In this document: piece after piece, positions 19,689 to 23,406 of the stretch
Position numbering within the stretch: position 1 is the first letter of the stretch
Layout of the letters: every line of letters starts with the position of its first letter
DNA from: CAZPAH01 sp964584495
Lineage (GTDB): Bacteria > Krumholzibacteriota > Krumholzibacteriia > Krumholzibacteriales > Krumholzibacteriaceae
Direction of reading: 5' to 3'
DNA: 23,406 nucleotides
Assembly: GCA_964584495.1 (NCBI GenBank)
Contig: CAZPAH010000035.1
Location: 1 to 23,406 of the forward strand
The notes under the pieces: generated by a model
Database searches by the model: none
What the model saw: the letters and a program-made list of their open reading frames with translations, nothing else
Told to the model about the DNA's origin: nothing
Made by a program: the position numbers and the translations under genes

Positions 19689-20120
19689 TCAGAACCTGCG
19701 CCAGTCGAAGTTGTTGAAATAATCGTACTGCCCAACCTGCACCCTGAAGAGTAATTTGTCGCTGGGTCGATAGGTTATATCGAGATTCGGGAAATACAGT
19801 CCGGGCCCTTCCGCAGCACCGGGTCCCGTAACGGCCGACCGAATCCCGACATCCCAGTGAAGCGTCAGGGAGGAACCGATCATGTAATCGAAATGGCCGG
19901 TATAGAATCCTGTTCCCTGTGAACCGTATTCCCCCGAGGAAAAGAAGGAGAAGCCCGCGCTGCTGTGAAAACCGAGCCCTGGAATGCGGAGAAAACCTCC
20001 AGTATCGGCCCTGTTCAGGTAATCGTCGAAAACAGTAGTGGATCCGCTTTCCACCTGCCCGGCGAGAGCGACGGGTAGGACAAGCATAAGAAAAAATGCG
20101 GTTGCCGCTCTGTAATTCAT
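19689..20120 (-). CDS. small exported, probably outer-membrane protein of unknown function
   Basis: From ATG at 20120, 143 residues with a clear signal peptide (NYRAATAFFLMLVLPVALAG, cleaved near residue 20). The mature part is rich in Gly, Ser and aromatic residues with alternating strand pattern (FSFFSSGEYG, SLTLHWDVGIRS, LDITYRPSDKLLFRVQVGQYDYF) and ends in Phe, suggesting a small beta-barrel or barrel-like surface protein. I do not recognise the family. A TTG at 20138 overlapping the receiver stop (TTGA) would add six residues; neither start has a Shine-Dalgarno. Its tight placement behind the receiver gene suggests cotranscription. Confidence 0.7.
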   Translation of the reverse strand: MNYRAATAFFLMLVLPVALAGQVESGSTTVFDDYLNRADTGGFLRIPGLGFHSSAGFSFFSSGEYGSQGTGFYTGHFDYMIGSSLTLHWDVGIRSAVTGPGAAEGPGLYFPNLDITYRPSDKLLFRVQVGQYDYFNNFDWRRF

Positions 20121-20134
20121 CTTAGGGACCGTGT

Positions 20135-20494
20135 TCAATCTGAACTTTCGAGGAGCTCCCGGATCTTCTCCTTCAACGGTGCAAGGTCGACCGATTTGAC
20201 GATATAGGCATCCGCCGCCCAGGTCTGGAAGTTGTCCTTGTAGACCGAATAGGCGGAATTGATGATCACCGGCATCTTCTTTCGCCTCTCGACGATCTCC
20301 ACCAGGGCATCGAGCCCGCTCTCGTTGCCGAGTTTCATGTCGAGAATCATCAGATCGGGATTATGCCTGTCCACCGCTTCTATCGCCTCGGCGACGTCGG
20401 ATGCGAGTAGGGTCTCGTATCCGTCGTTCTGCAGCTCCTCCGAGTAGAGCTTGCGAACATTGATCTCATCATCCACTATTAGGATCTTTGCCAC
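20135..20494 (-). CDS. stand-alone response regulator receiver protein
   Basis: CheY-like receiver of 119 residues with no output domain. From the GTG start it opens MAKILIVDDE, giving acidic-pocket Asp8 and Asp9, the phosphoacceptor Asp52 (LMILDMKLG), the switch Ser80 (IINSAYS, where Thr or Ser is usual) and Lys100 (YIVKSVD). All catalytic positions are present. The GTG at 20494 is preferred over the ATG at 20506 because GGAG at 20501-20504 lies 6 nt before it and because the protein then starts as most receivers do. No histidine kinase is in the window, so the phosphodonor is unknown. It sits between the MglA-like GTPase and a small exported protein. Confidence 0.92.
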   Translation of the reverse strand: MAKILIVDDEINVRKLYSEELQNDGYETLLASDVAEAIEAVDRHNPDLMILDMKLGNESGLDALVEIVERRKKMPVIINSAYSVYKDNFQTWAADAYIVKSVDLAPLKEKIRELLESSD

Positions 20495-20500
20495 GTGATT

Positions 20501-20504
20501 CTCC
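20501..20504 (-). promoter_or_regulatory. ribosome binding site favouring the GTG start of the receiver gene
   Basis: GGAG on the minus strand, 6 nt before GTG at 20494. Upstream of the competing ATG (20506) the sequence is TTTTTATTT, with no Shine-Dalgarno. Confidence 0.6.
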
Positions 20505-20544
20505 ATAAATAAAAACTGCGATCCATAAACGGATCCCAGTCTGT

Positions 20545-20573
20545 ATTCTCGTGATAATTATACCGGCGGTCAA
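20545..20573 (-). promoter_or_regulatory. sigma70-type promoter region for the receiver gene
   Basis: TTGACC (20568-20573), 17-nt spacer, GAGAAT (20545-20550) on the minus strand. A perfect TATAAT also lies at 20557-20562, but with no recognisable -35 at its distance. Either places the start of transcription about 45-55 nt before the GTG. It lies in the gap after the GTPase stop. Confidence 0.45.
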
Positions 20574-20598
20574 GGACTTTTTTCGCACCGGCCCCTTA

Positions 20599-21744
20599 CT
20601 AGACGACATTGATATCGAGCACGACCTTAACTTGGATATTGTCTCTTATCTCGTCTTCGGAAATGACAACCGGAACATTGATCGTTTTCTCCCTTGGCAT
20701 CTCCCTGCTCCCGCTTTCGACACTCCCCTCCTCCATGCCTTCACCGGTCTCCGGTTCTACCGAAAGCTTGTCTAGAGGATCGTTTATGAACTCAACCTTC
20801 TCCTCATCCTTCTCTTTTACCTGCGTAGAGACCGACTCGGTCTCATGTCGAGGGCCGACCGCTTCGCCCTGCGCGGTGGATTCACCGCCCAGCTCGACAA
20901 CATGGCCATACTCTTCATAACCTTCCCTGTCGGAGGCCATATCGATCTCCGCGCCGCCCTGGTGCTCTGTGAGAACGTTATCGACAAACTCAGAGACAGA
21001 CTCGTGCTCCTCTTCTCTCTCCTCTGCGTAACCTAAAGATTTGCTCTCCTCCGCCTCTGAGTTTATTTTCCTTTGTTTTCCCTGCGCTACGATCTCCACA
21101 TTGATAGGCTCTTCGGCGGGGTCACCGCTGTCTTCCTGTTCCCTGCCCGCCGCTTCCTTGAACTCGCTTTTCAATTTGCGGAAAACAAGGCTCGCTATGC
21201 CCTCGAAGGTCTCGTAAACGCCCTTCCCGTTGGTCGCGACCGCCTCGTATACGGTAGCGCCCCAGCTGTTGAGCATCTTCTCCATCTCGTCTACGGGAAG
21301 GCGGTCCGGTAGGTCGCGCTTGTTGAACTGCATGACCCATGGAATCTTGTCGAGAGTCATCCCCAGCTCGTTGAGGTTCTCCTCGAGGTTGTCGAGGCTC
21401 TCCCTGTTTTCATCCATCCTCTCCGCCGATGAATCGGCGACGAATACAAGGGCGTCGACCCCTTTCAGAACCAGCTTTCTAGTCGCGTTATAATAGACCT
21501 GCCCCGGCACCGTGTAGAGGAGGAAGCGCAGCTTCATCCCGTTGAGATCGCCCACCTCGATCGGCAGGAAATCGAAGAACAACGTACGGTCGGTGCGGGT
21601 TTTCATCGATACCATCTTCCCCTTGCTCTCGCGGGGGAGCTTGGAATACATATGCTCCAGGTTAGTCGTTTTTCCGCTCAATCCCGGACCGTAGTAGACG
21701 ATCTTTATATTTATCTCGCCACCGGCATAGTTGAAAACGGCCAT
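20599..21744 (-). CDS. MglA-like small Ras-type GTPase with long acidic C-terminal extension
   Basis: MglA-type GTPases set cell polarity and drive motility in myxobacteria and occur widely in FCB-type bacteria. From ATG at 21744 the protein has 381 residues. The GTPase domain is about 1-200: FNYAGGEINIKIVYYGPG, P-loop G19-P-G-L-S-G-K25-T26, a T-V-P-G-Q motif at 78-82 (Thr78 where most Ras proteins have Asp, a hallmark of MglA), ADSS, and N141-K-R-D144 for guanine. MglA normally ends near 195. Here about 180 more residues follow, mostly Glu/Ser/Gly-rich and probably disordered, ending in a strand-like segment INVPVVISEDEI and NIQVKVVLDINVV. No MglB/roadblock partner is nearby. A TTG 20 codons upstream is in frame but lacks support; AAGGAG at 21753-21758 fixes the ATG. 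A sigma54-type promoter lies upstream. Confidence 0.88.
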   Translation of the reverse strand: MAVFNYAGGEINIKIVYYGPGLSGKTTNLEHMYSKLPRESKGKMVSMKTRTDRTLFFDFLPIEVGDLNGMKLRFLLYTVPGQVYYNATRKLVLKGVDALVFVADSSAERMDENRESLDNLEENLNELGMTLDKIPWVMQFNKRDLPDRLPVDEMEKMLNSWGATVYEAVATNGKGVYETFEGIASLVFRKLKSEFKEAAGREQEDSGDPAEEPINVEIVAQGKQRKINSEAEESKSLGYAEEREEEHESVSEFVDNVLTEHQGGAEIDMASDREGYEEYGHVVELGGESTAQGEAVGPRHETESVSTQVKEKDEEKVEFINDPLDKLSVEPETGEGMEEGSVESGSREMPREKTINVPVVISEDEIRDNIQVKVVLDINVV

Positions 21745-21752
21745 TCCACTTT

Positions 21753-21758
21753 CTCCTT
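21753..21758 (-). promoter_or_regulatory. ribosome binding site fixing the MglA-like GTPase start
   Basis: AAGGAG on the minus strand, 8 nt before ATG at 21744, preceded by an A-run. It rules out the upstream TTG at 21804. Confidence 0.75.
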
Positions 21759-21764
21759 TTTTTT

Positions 21765-21784
21765 CGGGGCGGGATCCCGTCCCG
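21765..21784. repeat. 20-nt near-perfect palindrome just before the GTPase ribosome binding site
   Basis: Plus strand CGGGGCGGGATCCCGTCCCG: all positions pair except one A-C mismatch. In the minus-strand mRNA the hairpin would end a few bases before the A8 run and AAGGAG, so it could affect translation of the GTPase. It is followed by A, not U, in that RNA, so it is not a terminator. Confidence 0.5.
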
Positions 21785-21895
21785 CTCTTCCGGTGCACAG
21801 ACAAGGAAGCATGTTCCGGAGCAGGTCATTATGTTCAAGGCTAGGGTGTTCACTGTTCATTATCGGGAAATCCCACCCCGACATGACCTTACTTC

Positions 21896-21911
21896 CGCAA
21901 TTAGTGTGCCA
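21896..21911 (-). promoter_or_regulatory. sigma54 (RpoN) -24/-12 promoter upstream of the MglA-like GTPase
   Basis: Minus strand TGGCACACTAATTGCG matches the TGGCAC-N5-TTGC consensus at every defined position, with GG and GC separated by exactly 10 nt. Transcription would start near 21885, giving a leader of about 140 nt. It lies between the upstream terminator and the gene, where a promoter is needed. Activator sites are not identifiable by eye. Confidence 0.75.
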
Positions 21912-21982
21912 CGTCCGCACCGTCCACAACATTTTTATCAGTATGCATCACAAGAGGTTATCGATACCGGCCCGAAGATGCG

Positions 21983-22015
21983 AAAAGCCCTCTCTCCAAA
22001 TGAGAGAGGGCTTTT
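21983..22015. terminator. strong, probably bidirectional Rho-independent terminator
   Basis: Perfect 14-bp stem AAAAGCCCTCTCTC / GAGAGAGGGCTTTT with a 5-nt loop CAAAT. The arms themselves supply the T-run on both strands. It lies 44 nt past the stop of the small lipoprotein gene and should close its transcript. Confidence 0.92.
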
Positions 22016-22058
22016 GAAAACTGCAAATAAACCTAGGCCGCTCCAGCCGGCCGTAAGA

Positions 22059-22406
22059 TCAGTCGTAGCTGCACTCGGCGCCGTCGCAGCTCAGTGTCAG
22101 GATCGTCATCTCACCGTCTTTGACACGCACATCGCCCGACCAGCATCCGAACACATCGTCCAGATATGCATTGGTCCTCATGTAGTATGTATATGTGCCG
22201 GCGGGGAGCGGGAAAAACTGCGGTTGCTCGGTCGAGGCAAGATCCTGGTATTCTCCGTCTATGAATACCCATACGCCGGAAACCAGACAATCGGTGAACC
22301 TCAACTCGAAACCGGTGTCTGCTACCGTTACCGTATCCTCTTTGCAACCCGATATAAATGCGGTCAGGATCATCAATGATATTGCAATTACACCGGCCCG
22401 CCTCAT
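22059..22406 (-). CDS. small cysteine-containing lipoprotein with PEGA-like domain
   Basis: 115 residues. A lipoprotein signal peptide ends in ISGC (Cys21, then Lys22). The mature part resembles a PEGA-type beta-domain: VWVFIDGEYQDL, then FFPLPAGTYTYYMRT, a pattern often found in surface lipoproteins. Four more cysteines (40, 88, 107, 112) could form two disulfides in the envelope. The start ATG has GGAGG 5 nt upstream. The gene is bounded by a terminator downstream and the zinc-ribbon gene upstream, with a possible promoter of its own. The role is unknown. Confidence 0.82.
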   Translation of the reverse strand: MRRAGVIAISLMILTAFISGCKEDTVTVADTGFELRFTDCLVSGVWVFIDGEYQDLASTEQPQFFPLPAGTYTYYMRTNAYLDDVFGCWSGDVRVKDGEMTILTLSCDGAECSYD

Positions 22407-22466
22407 TTCTACCTCCTCCAGGCATATCGATTAACAACTGTCAGGATCGGTCCGTTATCCCATTGG

Positions 22467-22495
22467 AATTTAACAAATGGGGGGCGTCGCCACAA
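22467..22495 (-). promoter_or_regulatory. weak candidate promoter for the PEGA-like lipoprotein
   Basis: TTGTGG (22490-22495), 17-nt spacer, TAAATT (22467-22472) on the minus strand. The match is modest. Read-through from the zinc-ribbon gene is equally possible, as no terminator is seen between them. Confidence 0.3.
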
Positions 22496-22516
22496 CCTAA
22501 AAATATTGAAGTTGTA

Positions 22517-22939
22517 TTATCGTTCGAGCTTTTCGCCGCACCAAGGGCAGTAGTTGTAATAACCCTCTATAGTCCTGCCGCAGCAGCAATCGAAAGTGGT
22601 GTCGGGATTAATGCCGGAACCTGGCGATTCCAGCGGATCGATACTGAATTTTCGCAATCTTGAATAGAGCTCTTTTCCCTTGGACAGGGAGAATTCGTAT
22701 TTTTTGCCACGCGCGATGATTATGACCCTCGGTTGCAGACCGCGGCACTCGAGCCTGACATCCTCGATACTTATCAGCTCGATGGAGATACTCTTTATCC
22801 CGAATGACGAGTCGAAGGGGGACACCTGGAAATTGAGGTTGCAGTCGGTGAGCTCGACCACGCCCCGCGCCGCTATCAATTTGCTTACGAAGTATATCGC
22901 TTTTTGCATGAAAATCGTTTTTTCCGCGTAAACTTGCAA
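22517..22939 (-). CDS. PH/GRAM-like domain protein with C-terminal zinc ribbon
   Basis: 140 residues from a TTG start. Residues 1-98 look like a bacterial PH/GRAM-type beta-barrel (VYAEKTIFM, FVSKLIAARGVVEL, ISIELISIEDVRLEC, RVIIIARGKKYEFSL, then a helix GKELYSRLRKF). Residues 113-140 carry Cys118-120 and C131-P-W-C134-G, a zinc-ribbon pattern. No signal peptide or membrane helix is seen, so it is cytoplasmic. A longer open frame extends to 23179, but it would run through the promoter region of the divergent gene and has no start support. GGAGG at 22947-22951, 7 nt before TTG at 22939, decides the start. A sigma54-like promoter lies upstream. I do not recognise a named family. Confidence 0.72.
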   Translation of the reverse strand: MQVYAEKTIFMQKAIYFVSKLIAARGVVELTDCNLNFQVSPFDSSFGIKSISIELISIEDVRLECRGLQPRVIIIARGKKYEFSLSKGKELYSRLRKFSIDPLESPGSGINPDTTFDCCCGRTIEGYYNYCPWCGEKLER

Positions 22940-22946
22940 CTTGATT

Positions 22947-22951
22947 CCTCC
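22947..22951 (-). promoter_or_regulatory. ribosome binding site for the TTG start of the zinc-ribbon protein
   Basis: GGAGG within AAGGGGAGG on the minus strand, 7 nt before TTG at 22939. It is the only strong Shine-Dalgarno in the extended open frame. Confidence 0.7.
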
Positions 22952-22974
22952 CCTTGAAAGACTTTTACCGATGT

Positions 22975-22991
22975 TGCCAGAAATGTGCCAC
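22975..22991 (-). promoter_or_regulatory. sigma54-type promoter upstream of the zinc-ribbon gene
   Basis: Minus strand TGGCACATTTCTGGCA: a perfect -24 TGGCAC and a -12 TGGC in place of TTGC, with GG and GC 10 nt apart. Transcription would start near 22964, leaving about 25 nt before the TTG start, room for the ribosome binding site only. Confidence 0.6.
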
Positions 22992-23000
22992 CCACAGTTC

Positions 23001-23029
23001 TTGACTTTCCGGTGGTCCCCGTCTATTCT
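23001..23029 (+). promoter_or_regulatory. sigma70-type promoter of the plus-strand gene at the right edge
   Basis: TTGACT (23001-23006), 17-nt spacer, TATTCT (23024-23029). Transcription would start near 23036, giving a leader of about 80 nt before ATG at 23118. It diverges from the sigma54-type promoter only about 10 nt away. Confidence 0.55.
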
Positions 23030-23117
23030 CATATTACTTGGTCCTTTTCTTGCTGTTACCGGATTCCGTCCGTTTTCTGAGATCTGCGTCTTTTCAGGTT
23101 GTTTGACGGGGGTAAGA

Positions 23118-23406
23118 ATGGAGATTACAGAGAGAATTCTCAGGGAAGTATTCCACAGGCTTCTCAATATTGAGCCCAAGAAAGAGATGCTCGAAAAGCT
23201 TCAGGTCGTCATCGACGGGATGATGGACAAGTTCCAAGAGACATTCAATCTGGACACGGTGCAGCGCCAGAACACCTTCAGGGCGATAATATGCTCGATG
23301 TTCGTGCATGGCTGGGGGATGGGAATGCATCCTTTCAACAGCAACGACAGGAATCTCGACGATAAATCGATAGAGGTGAGGGTAAGCAAGGATATCCTGA
23401 TCCCGC
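23118..23406 (+). CDS. hypothetical protein, N-terminal fragment
   Basis: Open reading frame from ATG at 23118 to the right edge: 96 complete codons, no stop. It starts MEITERILREVFHRLL and has a predicted long amphipathic helical region with many Met, Lys and Glu residues, then CSMFVHGWGMGMHPFN and a more polar segment ending VRVSKDILIP. There is no signal peptide or membrane segment. GGGGGT lies 4 nt before the ATG, and a sigma70-type promoter lies about 90 nt upstream. It is the only plus-strand gene here and diverges from the zinc-ribbon gene. I do not recognise the family; the fragment is too short to say more. Confidence 0.7.
   Translation, partial: MEITERILREVFHRLLNIEPKKEMLEKLQVVIDGMMDKFQETFNLDTVQRQNTFRAIICSMFVHGWGMGMHPFNSNDRNLDDKSIEVRVSKDILIP

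Larger units (their letters stand above)
21745..22058. other. 314-nt intergenic region upstream of the GTPase
   Basis: Holds, in transcription order on the minus strand, the lipoprotein terminator (21983-22015), a sigma54-type promoter (21896-21911), a leader of about 140 nt, a palindrome (21765-21784) and the GTPase ribosome binding site. Short open frames exist in the leader (for example from an ATG near 21886), but they have no good start context or recognisable product. Confidence 0.6.

Noticed and set aside
21769..21784. Palindrome before the GTPase as a terminator
   Set aside because: In the minus-strand RNA it is followed by A residues, not U; on the plus strand the T-run precedes it. 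It is kept only as a repeat.
21662..21932. Short minus-strand open frames in the GTPase leader as small genes
   Set aside because: They overlap the GTPase start out of frame, have poor start context and no recognisable protein character.
22940..23179. N-terminal extension of the zinc-ribbon open frame to 23179
   Set aside because: It runs through both divergent promoters and the first codons of the plus-strand gene; strong GGAGG plus TTG at 22939 gives a better start.

Overview
The window looks like chromosomal backbone of an uncultured Gram-negative bacterium, most likely an FCB-superphylum candidate lineage (Krumholzibacteriota, Latescibacterota, Eisenbacteria or Fermentibacterota type). 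This placement is an inference. It rests on LL-diaminopimelate aminotransferase, an MglA-type GTPase, PD40 and PEGA-like lipoproteins, a Wzi-like barrel and an archaeal-type UbiA prenyltransferase occurring together in moderately GC-rich DNA. A run of 10 N inside uvrB marks a draft scaffold. Nothing resembles a phage, insertion sequence, CRISPR array, tRNA or rRNA.

All genes lie on the minus strand except a partial one at the right edge, so the window is transcribed right to left. From right to left: a divergent pair at the right edge (unknown plus-strand gene from 23118; 140-residue PH/GRAM-like zinc-ribbon protein at 22517-22939), a small PEGA-like lipoprotein closed by a 14-bp terminator, and an MglA-like GTPase with an acidic tail. 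Then come a lone receiver protein, a small exported protein, and a TPR - Wzi-like barrel - UbiA - UppP group (19574 to 15218). The Wzi-like gene is split by a one-base frameshift. Next is a housekeeping string valS-rodZ-uvrB-nadC-birA-coaX (15116 to 6963) with overlapping or closely spaced genes behind one sigma70-type promoter. Then groES-groEL has its own promoter, a CIRCE-like operator and a terminator. Last are a surface lipoprotein with a beta-propeller and a biosynthetic string dapL-folB-folK-dNK-panB (2929 to the left edge).

Functional themes: cofactor supply (pantothenate, CoA, folate, NAD, biotin attachment); cell-wall and lipid-carrier metabolism (DapL, UppP, RodZ, UbiA); protein folding; DNA repair; and a right-hand block of envelope and signalling genes. 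The least expected regulatory signal is a pair of sigma54-type (-24/-12) promoter sequences, one upstream of the GTPase (21896-21911) and one upstream of the zinc-ribbon gene (22975-22991). Both have the GG-N10-GC spacing. Several starts are non-ATG (TTG or GTG) and are fixed by good Shine-Dalgarno sequences, so automated start calls here need care.
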